DNA from: Flavobacterium beibuense F44-8
GTDB lineage: Bacteria; Bacteroidota; Bacteroidia; Flavobacteriales; Flavobacteriaceae
Assembly: GCF_000769915.1 (NCBI RefSeq)
Contig: NZ_JRLV01000005.1
Coordinates: forward strand, 1-64,000
Reading direction: 5' to 3'
DNA: 64,000 nucleotides
The translations under genes and the position numbers were made by a program. The notes under the pieces were generated by a model. The model was not told the origin of the DNA. It saw nothing but the letters and a program-made list of their open reading frames with translations, and ran no database searches. Every line of letters starts with the position of its first letter. Position 1 is the first letter of the stretch. This document shows, in pieces, positions 28,651 to 37,070 of the stretch.

Positions 28651-28839
28651 TTATTCTTTTACAAAGTATTTAATGCAAAACAAAATTGCTATAAATGCAA
28701 GGAAAGCTATTAGTATCCAGTAACTTCCTTTATAATATTTTTTATGGAGTTTAAGGTCTTTCCTGTAAACGTATATCATGGCTGCTACAAACACTACAAC
28801 GAAAAATGCAGCAAAATACAATTGGCCTGTACTAAACAT
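28651..28839 (-). CDS. Small two-TM membrane protein
   Basis: The 62-residue protein has two hydrophobic segments (about 5-25 and 42-60) separated by a basic loop (YRKDLKLHKKYYKG), implying a hairpin with the loop in the cytoplasm. It begins MFSTGQLYFAAFF. I know the type from Flavobacteriia but no function. Confidence 0.7.
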   Translation of the reverse strand: MFSTGQLYFAAFFVVVFVAAMIYVYRKDLKLHKKYYKGSYWILIAFLAFIAILFCIKYFVKE

Positions 28840-28914
28840 GTTGAAATCTTTTTTGCAAAGCTACAATAAGCCTGTTTAATTTTCTATACTTTTAAAACTT
28901 AAAATACGATTATC

Positions 28915-29298
28915 ATGAAAAAACAATTAGATGCCGTAAAGGAGTTTCACAGTGCTTTTGGATTAGGAATTAGCGAACAGCCTAAAGCCGATTTAGGAGA
29001 TGCTGTAAATATGCTAAGGTTTAACCTGATGAAAGAGGAGAACGAAGAATACCTTGAGGCTGTACAAAATAATGATCTTACCGAAATTGCCGATGCTCTT
29101 GGCGATATGCTTTATATTTTATGCGGAACTATTATTGAACACGGACTGCAACATAAAATTGAAGAGGTTTTTGATGAGATTCAGCGTAGTAATATGAGTA
29201 AGCTGGGTGAAGACGGCAAGCCCATTTACCGCGAAGACGGTAAGGTAATGAAGGGGCCTAACTATTTTAAACCTAACTTTGAAGAGATACTTAAATAG
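28915..29298 (+). CDS. MazG/PRA-PH-type nucleotide pyrophosphohydrolase
   Basis: The 127-residue all-alpha protein has KEENEEYLEA (EExxE-type metal site) and EIADALGDMLYILCG (ExxD), as in the phosphoribosyl-ATP pyrophosphatase/MazG superfamily. It hydrolyses a nucleoside triphosphate-like substrate to the monophosphate and pyrophosphate, possibly for house-cleaning. It is solitary, 76 bp from the divergent small membrane protein gene, and ends at a terminator. Confidence 0.87.
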   Translation: MKKQLDAVKEFHSAFGLGISEQPKADLGDAVNMLRFNLMKEENEEYLEAVQNNDLTEIADALGDMLYILCGTIIEHGLQHKIEEVFDEIQRSNMSKLGEDGKPIYREDGKVMKGPNYFKPNFEEILK

Positions 29299-29315
29299 TA
29301 ATTTATCATATAAAT

Positions 29316-29346
29316 AAAAAGCCTCAGCATTTGCTGAGGCTTTTTA
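29316..29346. terminator. Bidirectional terminator
   Basis: AAAAGCCTCAGCA / TGCTGAGGCTTTT hairpin with T-runs both ways, between the converging pyrophosphohydrolase and ilvE genes. Confidence 0.88.
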
Positions 29347-29365
29347 TGTACCTAAAAATGGGTAA

Positions 29366-30424
29366 TTATATTTTTACAGTCCAGCCAAAAGTATCTTCGG
29401 CAAGTTTGTACTGTATGTTGTTTAATTTCTCTTTAAGGAATAATGCTACAGAGTTTTCCTGTTTTGGCAACTCATAGTATTTCTCTTTGTAGCTAAAGCC
29501 TACAATAGGGTTTACTACAGCGGCTGTACCTGCACCAAATACTTCCTGTAGGGTGCCGTTTTCGGTAGCTTCCACTAGTTCACTAACTAATACCGGGCGA
29601 ACCTCTACATTAATACCTTCTCTTTTAGCAACGTCAATAAGGCTCTTTCTGGTAACTCCGTCAAGAATCCTTTCGCTGGTTGGAGCGGTGTAAAGTGTAT
29701 CGTTTATCCTGAAAAATACATTCATTGTACCGGCTTCTTCCAGCTTGGTATGTGTAGCATCATCAGTCCATATTATCTGCTGGTATCCCTGCTCGTTAGC
29801 TAACTTAGTAGGGTAAAACTGTGCCGAATAGTTACCTGCCGCTTTTGCAGCACCAATACCACCGTTTGCAGCACGGCTAAAATGTTCGGCTATAAGTACT
29901 TTTACCTCTCCTGAGTAGTATGACTTGGCAGGAGAAAGTATAATCATGAATCGGTAAAAAAGAGCAGGAGCAGCTAAAACACCTGGTCCTGTTGCTATCA
30001 TAAACGGACGGATATAAAGCGAATTACCTTTACCTTTTTTTACCCAAGCTTTCTCTATTTCAACAAGTTTTTTAAGTCCGCCCATAAATACATTTTCAGG
30101 TACTTCAGGCATAGCAAGCCTTGTGGCCGACTTATTAAAACGCTCATAATTTTGATCAGGGCGGAATAACCATACATCGTCATTCTCATCTTTATAGGCT
30201 TTCATACCTTCAAAAATGGCCTGACCGTAATGGAATACTTTTGCAGACGGATCTATTAAAAAAGGTTCATAAGGTTTGATAACAGGCTTCTCCCACACAC
30301 CGTTTTTGTAATCACAAATAAGCATGTGGTCGGTAAACACGTTGCCGAAAGTAAGATTCTCAAAATCAACTGAATCAATTTTAGAACCCGGGGCAAGGTT
30401 TACTGTAATGTCGTTTTCGTTCAT
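29366..30424 (-). CDS. ilvE: Branched-chain amino acid aminotransferase
   Basis: The 352-residue PLP fold-type IV enzyme has FHYGQAIFEGMKAY, YIRPFM, the PLP-lysine region GNYSAQFYPTKLANEQGYQQIIWTD, EEAGTMNVFF, and GTAAVVNPI. It interconverts Leu, Ile and Val with their keto acids using 2-oxoglutarate. Length fits the longer BCAT class of Bacteroidota. A -7 box lies 33 nt upstream. Confidence 0.95.
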   Translation of the reverse strand: MNENDITVNLAPGSKIDSVDFENLTFGNVFTDHMLICDYKNGVWEKPVIKPYEPFLIDPSAKVFHYGQAIFEGMKAYKDENDDVWLFRPDQNYERFNKSATRLAMPEVPENVFMGGLKKLVEIEKAWVKKGKGNSLYIRPFMIATGPGVLAAPALFYRFMIILSPAKSYYSGEVKVLIAEHFSRAANGGIGAAKAAGNYSAQFYPTKLANEQGYQQIIWTDDATHTKLEEAGTMNVFFRINDTLYTAPTSERILDGVTRKSLIDVAKREGINVEVRPVLVSELVEATENGTLQEVFGAGTAAVVNPIVGFSYKEKYYELPKQENSVALFLKEKLNNIQYKLAEDTFGWTVKI

Positions 30425-30456
30425 TTATTAGATTAGTTATAATAGTAGTGTTGTTG

Positions 30457-30464
30457 CAAATTTA
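30457..30464 (-). promoter_or_regulatory. -7 box TAAATTTG of ilvE
   Basis: Plus-strand CAAATTTA, matching TANNTTTG on the minus strand. It lies 32 nt before the ilvE ATG. Confidence 0.6.
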
Positions 30465-30560
30465 CTAAAAAAAAGTCCAAAAAGCAGAATCTGTTAAAAA
30501 ATACGCAGTGAAACAGCTGTAAATTATTGGAAGTTAGAAAAATAAATAATATCTAGCTTT

Positions 30561-30592
30561 TTGCAGCCTTTATAATTTTCTGTATAAATTTG
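30561..30592 (+). promoter_or_regulatory. Promoter of the DUF4920 operon (TTG-N21-TAAATTTG)
   Basis: TTG at 30561-30563 and TAAATTTG at 30585-30592, 21-bp spacing. ATG follows after 28 nt. Confidence 0.7.
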
Positions 30593-30620
30593 CATACACT
30601 AAACATAATTCGCTAAAAAA

Positions 30621-31202
30621 ATGAAAAAATCATTATTTGCAGTGTCATTACTGCTGGCACTTACAGCCTGTAAAAACAATACAAATGTGGAATCAGAAGA
30701 TACAGTTGTTGAAACTGAAAACGGAGCAATAAACATTAATACCGATTCTATTAACGAAGATGAAGAGGCGTTACATGTTGATGCCACAGCAAACGATGGT
30801 TTATATGCATCTTTTGGCGATGAGATTGATGCTAATGAGGCATTAACAAACAAAGAAATGTTTGCCAAGTACAAAAGCCTTAAGCCGGGCGATACGGTTA
30901 ATGTAAAATTCCGCGCCCATATTAACGATGTTTGCCAAAAGAAAGGCTGCTGGATGTCGTTAGGACTTGAGGGAGAAAATGAGTCTTTTGTGAAGTTTAA
31001 AGACTATGCATTCTTTGTGCCGTTAAACGCTGCTGGTCAGGATGCTGTTGTAAGCGGTAAAGCTTTTGTTAGTGAAATATCAGTAAATGAGTTAAGGCAT
31101 TATGCTAAAGACGGAGGTAAATCAGAGGCTGAGATTGCTAAAATTACTGAACCTGAAATAACATACGGCTTTATGGCCGATGGTGTTTTAATCACTAAAT
31201 AA
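30621..31202 (+). CDS. DUF4920 domain lipoprotein
   Basis: The 193-residue lipoprotein (lipobox LTAC, Cys17) has an acidic linker then a DUF4920 domain (about 65-190) with VNVKFRAHINDVCQKKGCWMSL, two cysteines spaced CxxxxC, and a region (ELRHYAKDGGKSEAEIA) often found in this family. Periplasmic, possibly redox or metal related because of the Cys pair and the cytochrome-like gene that follows with 1-bp overlap. Confidence 0.85.
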   Translation: MKKSLFAVSLLLALTACKNNTNVESEDTVVETENGAININTDSINEDEEALHVDATANDGLYASFGDEIDANEALTNKEMFAKYKSLKPGDTVNVKFRAHINDVCQKKGCWMSLGLEGENESFVKFKDYAFFVPLNAAGQDAVVSGKAFVSEISVNELRHYAKDGGKSEAEIAKITEPEITYGFMADGVLITK

Positions 31203-31663
31203 TGGGAAGGAAGTTATTACCTGTACTGTCGGCCTTTATAATGCTGGCATCATGTAACGATAAAACTGTCAAAGAAGCTGCTCCGGAGGCTGAAACTCCT
31301 GTAAAGGAAGCCAAAGCCGAAAAGAAATTTGAGATGTATGAAATGTCTCCAATGGCGGCTTTAATGGAACAGATGTATGTTGATAACATGAGGCTAAGGG
31401 AACGTATTATAAAAGGGGATACCATAGGGGCTTTTCCAAAACATTTTTTAAGGATACATACTACTTTGATGACTGATGAGTCAGATCGTGACTTGTTTTT
31501 TGAAGAGCATGCCAAACAGTATATTGAGGCACAAAAGCGTATTTATATTGATACGGTTAATGTTAAGGAACGCTTTAACGAAGGGGTGACTTCATGCCTT
31601 AGCTGTCATGAATCTAAATGTGGCGGACCCATACCAAGGATTAAAAAGTTATACATTAGGTAA
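31202..31663 (+). CDS. Cytochrome c-like lipoprotein with single CxxCH
   Basis: The 153-residue lipoprotein (lipobox LASC, Cys18) has a helical middle region and near its C-terminus a haem c site CLSCH (Cys132, Cys135, His136) followed by another Cys140 (ESKCGG). No clear distal Met is visible, so coordination is uncertain. Its ATG overlaps the DUF4920 stop (TAATG). It may carry electrons to or from the DUF4920 protein, an inference from position. Confidence 0.72.
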   Translation: MGRKLLPVLSAFIMLASCNDKTVKEAAPEAETPVKEAKAEKKFEMYEMSPMAALMEQMYVDNMRLRERIIKGDTIGAFPKHFLRIHTTLMTDESDRDLFFEEHAKQYIEAQKRIYIDTVNVKERFNEGVTSCLSCHESKCGGPIPRIKKLYIR

Positions 31664-32326
31664 TTGAAAAGAGAAATTATACAAACGCTGGACGGATCGG
31701 TAACGATACATCTTCCTGAAATGAAGGAAAGTTACCACTCTAAATTTGGGGCTATCCAAGAGGCGTATCATGTTTTTATACAAAACGGGCTGACCTTACT
31801 ACAGGATCGGCCTGTTTCTGTTTTGGAAATTGGCTTCGGTACAGGGCTTAATGCTTTTATTACTTTTTTGGAGTCGGTTAAAACAGGGCAACAAATTAAT
31901 TACACTGGGGTAGAAGCCTATCCGGTAGAGGCAGAGGAGGTAAAACTGCTTAACTATGTAGAGCAGCTTGATGCGCAGCAACACAGTAACGTTTTTGAGG
32001 CTATGCACGGTGCCGAATGGGGAAAACGGGTTGAAATAAATGATAAGTTTACTTTACTAAAAAGAAAACAGTTTTTTAGTGAGATAGAAGATGTCGAATT
32101 ATATGATATTGTTTATTTTGATGCTTTTGGGTTTCATGCCCAACCCGAATTGTGGACTGCCGAAATTTTTTCTAAAATGTATAAGGCTTTAAAAACCAAT
32201 AGTGTACTGGTAACCTATGCATGCAGAACAAGTATTAAGAAAGCCATGCAGGAAGCGGGTTTTACCACAGAAAAACTTCCCGGCCCTCCCGGAAAAAGGG
32301 AAATGCTGCGCGCATTTAAACATTAA
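31664..32326 (+). CDS. mnmD: tRNA mnm5s2U34 methyltransferase (MnmD, MnmC1-like)
   Basis: The 220-residue protein has the SAM-binding VLEIGFGTGLNAF (about 49-61), YDIVYFDAFGFHAQPELWT (catalytic D-FxPxxxPxLW), and the N-terminal REIIQTLDGSVTIHLPE..YHSKFGAIQEA, as in MnmD/MnmC1. It methylates nm5s2U34 in tRNAs. The start is a TTG (31664) directly after the stop codon of the previous gene: the next ATG (31721) would cut the conserved N-terminal motif. Its thiolation partner mnmA is at 16877. Confidence 0.9.
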   Translation: MKREIIQTLDGSVTIHLPEMKESYHSKFGAIQEAYHVFIQNGLTLLQDRPVSVLEIGFGTGLNAFITFLESVKTGQQINYTGVEAYPVEAEEVKLLNYVEQLDAQQHSNVFEAMHGAEWGKRVEINDKFTLLKRKQFFSEIEDVELYDIVYFDAFGFHAQPELWTAEIFSKMYKALKTNSVLVTYACRTSIKKAMQEAGFTTEKLPGPPGKREMLRAFKH

Positions 32327-32366
32327 TATTATGTTAAAACTTTGAGTTAATTAGAATTTTAACGCA

Positions 32367-32393
32367 ATCGATATAGTTGATTTTCATCGATAT
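32367..32393 (+). promoter_or_regulatory. Direct repeat ATCGATAT (19-bp spacing)
   Basis: ATCGATAT occurs at 32367-32374 and 32386-32393 in the leader of the 32469 gene. Each half contains the palindrome ATCGAT, which also occurs in the oxyR-dps gap (33712). It may be a regulator binding site; inference only. Confidence 0.35.
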
Positions 32394-32468
32394 GTTATTT
32401 TTATTATTATCTTTACATGCATTCTAACAGAAGCACTAACCATTTAACACAATATTATTTTTTTAATT

Positions 32469-32666
32469 ATGCCCAGAAGTATGTTTGCTTACACAAAAAC
32501 GATTTTGGAAAGCGTAAGTTTTGACCCAAAGTTGTTTTGTAAGGAAGTAGAAAAAGCAATTAAGCTGTTATTACCCTATGAGGTGGAACAGCTTGTAGAC
32601 TGGCTTAATAATTTTACGACTGAAAAGCCTGAATTAAAAGCTTGTCTTATATATGTAGAACAATAA
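32469..32666 (+). CDS. Small conserved-looking protein, 65 aa
   Basis: MPRSMFAYTKTILESVSF... is helical with KEVEKAIKLLLPYEVEQLVDWLNNF and no signal peptide. I believe small proteins like this occur in Flavobacteriia; no function known. It has a 142-bp leader region with ATCGATAT repeats, ends at a terminator, and lies upstream of convergent oxyR. Confidence 0.7.
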   Translation: MPRSMFAYTKTILESVSFDPKLFCKEVEKAIKLLLPYEVEQLVDWLNNFTTEKPELKACLIYVEQ

Positions 32667-32671
32667 AAATT

Positions 32672-32700
32672 AAAGGAGCCCATAAGGCTCCTTTTTTATT
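32672..32700. terminator. Terminator between 32469 gene and oxyR
   Basis: AAAGGAGCC-CATAA-GGCTCCTTT hairpin with T-run. Confidence 0.85.
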
Positions 32701-32718
32701 TTTATGACCGCTTTATAA

Positions 32719-33663
32719 TTACTTATGAAGCGGAGAGGTAATCTCTACATTGTGGAAAGCGATAGCCCCTCTAACAACTCCTGTTATAGTGGTGCGTAAT
32801 GCGTCTATAAGGTGCAGTTTAAGTTCTTTTTTGGAGTATATTAAACTCACTTCTCTCGATGGTCTCGGTTCGGTAAAATGACGTAGTTTTGATTTTGCCT
32901 TTTCACTCATGTCTAATGTATGCAGGTAAGGCAATAGTGTCATACCTAAACCTTCATCGGCAAGTTTAACCATTGTCTCAAAGCTTCCGCTCTCCAGGTG
33001 GAAACGATTATGCTGTGGCAGTGATGCCGCTTTACAAATATTAAGTACATTGTTACGGAAACAATGTCCGTCCTGTAACAGCAGTATATTATTTAAGTTG
33101 TCTTCAAGGTCTTTTACACTAAACTCTTTTTTGCCAAAAGCAGGGTTGTTTTCCGGTATGTAAGCCACAAACGGTTCGTAGTACAACACCACTTCCTTAA
33201 TACTTTCCTCGCTAAGCGGGGTAGCTGCTATTGCTGCATCAAGCTGACCGCTTTTCAGCATTTTTATAATCTCCTCGGTAGTACGTTCTTCAATAATAAG
33301 GTTAACCTTAGGGTACTTATTGGTAAAGTTGGTAATAAACATAGGGAGCAGGGTAGGCATAACGGTTGGTATAATACCTATTTTAAAGTCTCCGCCTATA
33401 TAGCCTTTTTGTTGGTCTACTATATCTTTAATACGGTTAGACTCGTTAACAATACTCCTTGCCTGTGTTACAATTTGCTGACCTACGTCGGTAAGCTGAA
33501 TAGGCTTTTTACCCCTGTCAAAAATTTGTACATCCAGTTCTTCCTCCAGTTTTTGTATTTGCATACTCAGGGTGGGCTGGGTTACAAAGCATTTTTCGGC
33601 AGCGAGTGTAAAGTTTTTGTATTCGGCTACAGCCAGTACATAGTGCAATTGGGTTATGGTCAT
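32719..33663 (-). CDS. oxyR: OxyR-type LysR regulator
   Basis: The 314-residue LysR regulator has an N-terminal HTH (MTITQLHYVLAVAEYKNFTLAAEKCFVTQPTLSMQ, in part) and effector domain. It has cysteines at 201 and 210 in GHCFRNNVLNIC, matching by spacing and context the redox Cys199 and Cys208 of E. coli OxyR (GHC-N8-C). It senses peroxide by disulfide formation and activates antioxidant genes. It is divergent from dps, a classic OxyR target, across a 132-bp gap. Confidence 0.93.
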   Translation of the reverse strand: MTITQLHYVLAVAEYKNFTLAAEKCFVTQPTLSMQIQKLEEELDVQIFDRGKKPIQLTDVGQQIVTQARSIVNESNRIKDIVDQQKGYIGGDFKIGIIPTVMPTLLPMFITNFTNKYPKVNLIIEERTTEEIIKMLKSGQLDAAIAATPLSEESIKEVVLYYEPFVAYIPENNPAFGKKEFSVKDLEDNLNNILLLQDGHCFRNNVLNICKAASLPQHNRFHLESGSFETMVKLADEGLGMTLLPYLHTLDMSEKAKSKLRHFTEPRPSREVSLIYSKKELKLHLIDALRTTITGVVRGAIAFHNVEITSPLHK

Positions 33664-33684
33664 TACTAAAAAGTATTAAGTATA

Positions 33685-33711
33685 GATTTTTATGATAAAA
33701 TTATAAAAATC
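33685..33711. promoter_or_regulatory. Candidate OxyR operator in the oxyR-dps gap
   Basis: GATTTTTAT (33685-33693) and ATAAAAATC (33703-33711) are perfect 9-bp arms spaced by 9 bp. TATA and ATCGATA flank it. Its place in the divergent gap and LysR-like spacing support an OxyR site; no experiment is known to me. Confidence 0.5.
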
Positions 33712-33749
33712 ATCGATAACGCTTATATTTTTTTTAAGGTTATTTTCTG

Positions 33750-33757
33750 TAACTTTG
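33750..33757 (+). promoter_or_regulatory. -7 box TAACTTTG of dps
   Basis: Matches TANNTTTG, 38 nt before the ATG. The OxyR-like inverted repeat lies 39 bp upstream, suiting activator binding. Confidence 0.6.
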
Positions 33758-33795
33758 AGAGTATAGATAACCTAAAATAATAAAACAAGTAAAAC

Positions 33796-34299
33796 ATGAA
33801 AACGAAAAAAGAGAAAGAACAAGCCACGAACATATTAGGTTTACCGGTAAAAGAAACCGAAGTTATTGCAGCAGAGCTGAATATACTTTTATCTAACTTC
33901 CAGGTGTATTATCAAAACCTGAGAGGAATACACTGGAATATTCGTGGTAAACGTTTTTTTGACCTGCACGTAAAATTTGAAGAACTTTATAATGATGCCC
34001 AGCTAAAAATAGATATGATAGCAGAAAGGGTACTGACACTGGGAGGATCACCTTTACATACTTTTGAAGATTATATTAAAAATAACAGACTACAGGTAGG
34101 TAAAAACGTCTCTAAAGATGTAGATGCTGTTCAGCTTATTATGAGCTCTTTAAGCGATTTATTAAAGATAGAAAGGGTAATACTTGACGAAAGTGATAAA
34201 ATTAATGACGAGGGTACTAACTCTATGATGAGTGATTTTATTACCGAGCAGGAAAAAACCATCTGGATGATGAAGGCTTGGAGCGAAGAGGAAATTTAA
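33796..34299 (+). CDS. dps: Dps-type DNA-protecting ferritin
   Basis: The 167-residue protein has the Dps ferroxidase pattern: NLRGIHWNIRG (His46), FFDLHVKFEELYNDAQLKIDMIAERVLTLGG (His58, Glu62/63, Asp73, Glu77). Dps forms 12-mers that bind DNA and oxidise iron with H2O2, reducing Fenton damage. A Lys-rich N-terminus (MKTKKEKEQ) could bind DNA. Divergent from oxyR, so likely peroxide-induced. Confidence 0.95.
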   Translation: MKTKKEKEQATNILGLPVKETEVIAAELNILLSNFQVYYQNLRGIHWNIRGKRFFDLHVKFEELYNDAQLKIDMIAERVLTLGGSPLHTFEDYIKNNRLQVGKNVSKDVDAVQLIMSSLSDLLKIERVILDESDKINDEGTNSMMSDFITEQEKTIWMMKAWSEEEI

Positions 34300-34357
34300 C
34301 ATACGGAATTCAAAACTTATTTAGAACCGTTTAAAATATATTCGCTACTTTAGCAAT

Positions 34358-34642
34358 GTGAAATTTCTTGTAAAAATAGTAATATTCCTTTTCCTGTCTT
34401 TCCTGGCAACCCCTACGGTTATAAGCCTGTTGGAAGATGATACGGATATTTCTATGGTGTATAGTCTTAACGAAGAAGAAATTCACAAAGAAATAAAAGA
34501 GATAAAAGCCGGACCCGAAACGGAGTTCGAGATGCCTTTTATTATAGTTGAAAAAAAATCTAAAGTTATAAACTCAAAATATCTCCTTAGGCTTGATAAT
34601 GCCTTTGGAGATATTTTTTCTCCACCTCCCGAGACGGTATAA
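34358..34642 (+). CDS. Small exported protein with GTG start
   Basis: The 94-residue protein begins at GTG 34358 (MKFLVKIVIFLFLSFLATPTVISLLEDD), with an N-terminal hydrophobic segment, a central Glu/Lys-rich region, and SPPPETV at the C-terminus. An ATG two bases upstream is out of frame. Related short proteins, as I recall, occur upstream of SulP transporters in Flavobacteriia. It lies 100 bp before sulP and may act with it. No clear domain. Confidence 0.7.
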   Translation: MKFLVKIVIFLFLSFLATPTVISLLEDDTDISMVYSLNEEEIHKEIKEIKAGPETEFEMPFIIVEKKSKVINSKYLLRLDNAFGDIFSPPPETV

Positions 34643-34742
34643 TTCAATTACTGCCGCTATTTTTATATAGCTGGTTTTGAGTGAAATGTCTGCTTGTTGC
34701 AGATGTTTAATACTGTATTAATTGTATTATATCTTATCGGTT

Positions 34743-36350
34743 ATGACAAAAAAGAATAATCTTTTTGCCAATTTTAAGTCTGATTTTCCTTCAGGTCTCG
34801 TTGTTTTTTTAGTGGCTTTACCGCTATGTCTTGGTATAGCTCTGGCTTCAGGTGCGCCACCATTATCGGGTGTTATTGCTGGTGTGGTAGGTGGTATTGT
34901 TATAGGTTCTCTTAGTAACTCACACATAAGTGTATCCGGTCCTGCTGCGGGACTTATTGCCATAGTGTTAACAGCCATTGCTACCCTTGGCTCATTTGAG
35001 GCATTTTTGCTTGCTGTATTCCTTTCGGGAGTAATTCAGTTGGCACTAGGCTTTTTAAGAGCGGGTAGTATCTCCAATTATATCCCTGCTAATGTGATTG
35101 AAGGGATGCTTGCGGGTATTGGGGTTATTATCATTATCAAACAGATGGAACACGCTGTGGGGTATGATAAAAGCTATGACGGTAACGAATCGCTTTTCAG
35201 GCTGGATGGTGGTAATCCTTTTTCGGATATCCCCGATATCCTTCAGCGTTTTGAAGGCGGAGCAGTAATTATTACTATTATATCCCTGCTTATACTAATT
35301 GTATGGGAGAGAGTCCCTGCGCTAAAAAAACTGAAACTGTTACCGGGTGCCCTTGTGGCGGTAATCGTCGGTATATTACTTAACGAGATATTTACAAGAA
35401 CGGGAAGTCATTTTGCTTTAGGCACTGAGCACCTGGTTACATTACCGGTACCTGAGTCTTTTAGTGATATAGCCGGTTTTATAATCACTCCTGATTTTTC
35501 TGTTATTGCTAATCCTGATGTTTGGATATCGGCAGCTACCATAGCCGTAGTAGCATCGGTAGAGACATTGCTTTGTATTGAGGCTTCCGACAGGATGGAC
35601 GTACAAAAACGTTATACCGATACTAACAGGGAGCTTAAAGCTCAGGGTATAGGTAATATGGTAAGCGGATTCATTGGCGGACTGCCTATTACATCGGTAG
35701 TGGTACGTTCTTCTGCTAATGCCAGCTCGGGCGCAAAAACCAAGATGTCGGCAGTAATTCACGGATTTTTATTACTGATATGTGTACTTGCCATTCCATT
35801 TGTGCTAAACAAAATTCCGTTTGCTACCCTTGCAGCTGTACTCTTACTTATAGGTTACAAACTTGCAAACCCTGCTAAGCTTAAACTGTTTTGGAAAAAA
35901 GGTAAATACCAGCTTGTACCATTTGTGGCTACACTTATTGCCGTTGTGGCGATAGATCTTTTAAAAGGTGTGGCAATAGGTATGGCAATAAGTATAATAT
36001 TTATCCTGAAAGGTAACCTGAAAAGGGCATATCATTTTAGGAAAGAACAGTATGAAGAAGGCGATATAATACACATAGACCTTGCACAGGAAGTGTCTTT
36101 TCTTAACAAGGCGGCAATAAAATCTACCTTAAACGATATTCCTCAAAACTCAAAAGTGGTTATAAACGCATCTGAAACAGAATATATAGCCCACGATGTG
36201 CAGGATTTAATCAAAGAATTTAAAAATATACGCGCTAAAGAGAATAACATAAAAGTACAGCTTGTGGGCTTTAAAGATGCTTATGAACTGGATGATACTA
36301 CAGAACATGTTTTCTTTGAACACGCAAAAAGGAACAATAAAAACAACTAA
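34743..36350 (+). CDS. SulP family inorganic anion (bicarbonate/sulfate) transporter
   Basis: The 535-residue membrane protein has about 10-12 hydrophobic segments. The N-terminal LPLCLGIALASGAPPLSGVIAG and SGPAAG, and the C-terminal STAS domain region (about 440-535, KVVINASETEYIAHDVQDLI) match SulP/SLC26. ATG 34743 (MTKKNNLF) is chosen over the upstream ATG 34722. With the carbonic anhydrase after it (32-bp gap), it likely imports bicarbonate, as in other SulP/CA pairs, including marine flavobacteria. Confidence 0.88.
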   Translation: MTKKNNLFANFKSDFPSGLVVFLVALPLCLGIALASGAPPLSGVIAGVVGGIVIGSLSNSHISVSGPAAGLIAIVLTAIATLGSFEAFLLAVFLSGVIQLALGFLRAGSISNYIPANVIEGMLAGIGVIIIIKQMEHAVGYDKSYDGNESLFRLDGGNPFSDIPDILQRFEGGAVIITIISLLILIVWERVPALKKLKLLPGALVAVIVGILLNEIFTRTGSHFALGTEHLVTLPVPESFSDIAGFIITPDFSVIANPDVWISAATIAVVASVETLLCIEASDRMDVQKRYTDTNRELKAQGIGNMVSGFIGGLPITSVVVRSSANASSGAKTKMSAVIHGFLLLICVLAIPFVLNKIPFATLAAVLLLIGYKLANPAKLKLFWKKGKYQLVPFVATLIAVVAIDLLKGVAIGMAISIIFILKGNLKRAYHFRKEQYEEGDIIHIDLAQEVSFLNKAAIKSTLNDIPQNSKVVINASETEYIAHDVQDLIKEFKNIRAKENNIKVQLVGFKDAYELDDTTEHVFFEHAKRNNKNN

Positions 36351-36382
36351 GTTTACAAAGAATATAATTTACTAGAATAAAT

Positions 36383-37018
36383 ATGAGCGAGTTTTATAAA
36401 CAGTTATTAGAGAACAACAAGAAATGGGTTGAGAGCAAAATTGACAATGACCCTGAATATTTTACAAGACTTGCCGAGGGGCAGTCGCCACCGTTGTTAT
36501 GGATAGGATGCAGTGACAGCCGTGTACCTGCAAATGAGATTGTAGGGGCACAACCGGGAGAGGTGTTTGTACACCGTAACATTGCCAATATGGTTGTTCA
36601 CTCTGATATGAACATGCTTAGCGTACTGGATTATGCTGTTAACGTACTTAAAGTAAAGCACGTTATTGTATGCGGACATTATGGTTGTGGTGGTGTTAAG
36701 GCTGCTATGGGTAATGCTTCGATAGGATTAATTGATAACTGGATTAGACATATTAAAGATGTGTACCGTCATCATAAAACATACCTTGATTCAATTGTGA
36801 ATGAGGACGAGCGTTTTAACACCTTTGTAGAGATAAACGTAAAAGAGCAGGTGTATGATCTTGCCAAAACATCTATCGTACAGGGTGCATGGAAAAACGG
36901 ACAGTCGCTTCATCTTCACGGATGGGTATACGGGGTAGGCTCGGGGATTGTAAAAGACCTTGGGGTTAACGTAAGTGATAACAACGATCTGGATAAGGTA
37001 TACCGCCTTAGCCTGTAA
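36383..37018 (+). CDS. can: Beta-class carbonic anhydrase
   Basis: The 211-residue protein has the zinc ligands and active site of beta-CAs: Cys43, Asp45, Arg47 (CSDSR) and His99, Cys102 (GHYGCGG). It interconverts CO2 and bicarbonate in the cytosol. It follows the SulP gene in one operon, making a bicarbonate supply pair, and ends at a terminator. Confidence 0.95.
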   Translation: MSEFYKQLLENNKKWVESKIDNDPEYFTRLAEGQSPPLLWIGCSDSRVPANEIVGAQPGEVFVHRNIANMVVHSDMNMLSVLDYAVNVLKVKHVIVCGHYGCGGVKAAMGNASIGLIDNWIRHIKDVYRHHKTYLDSIVNEDERFNTFVEINVKEQVYDLAKTSIVQGAWKNGQSLHLHGWVYGVGSGIVKDLGVNVSDNNDLDKVYRLSL

Positions 37019-37023
37019 CAATA

Positions 37024-37055
37024 AAAAAAGGGACGCTGTTAAGCGTCCCTTTTCA
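37024..37055. terminator. Bidirectional terminator
   Basis: AAAAGGGACGCT / AGCGTCCCTTTT hairpin between converging can and clpB. Confidence 0.88.
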
Positions 37056-37070
37056 TTTTTATATCTATTA

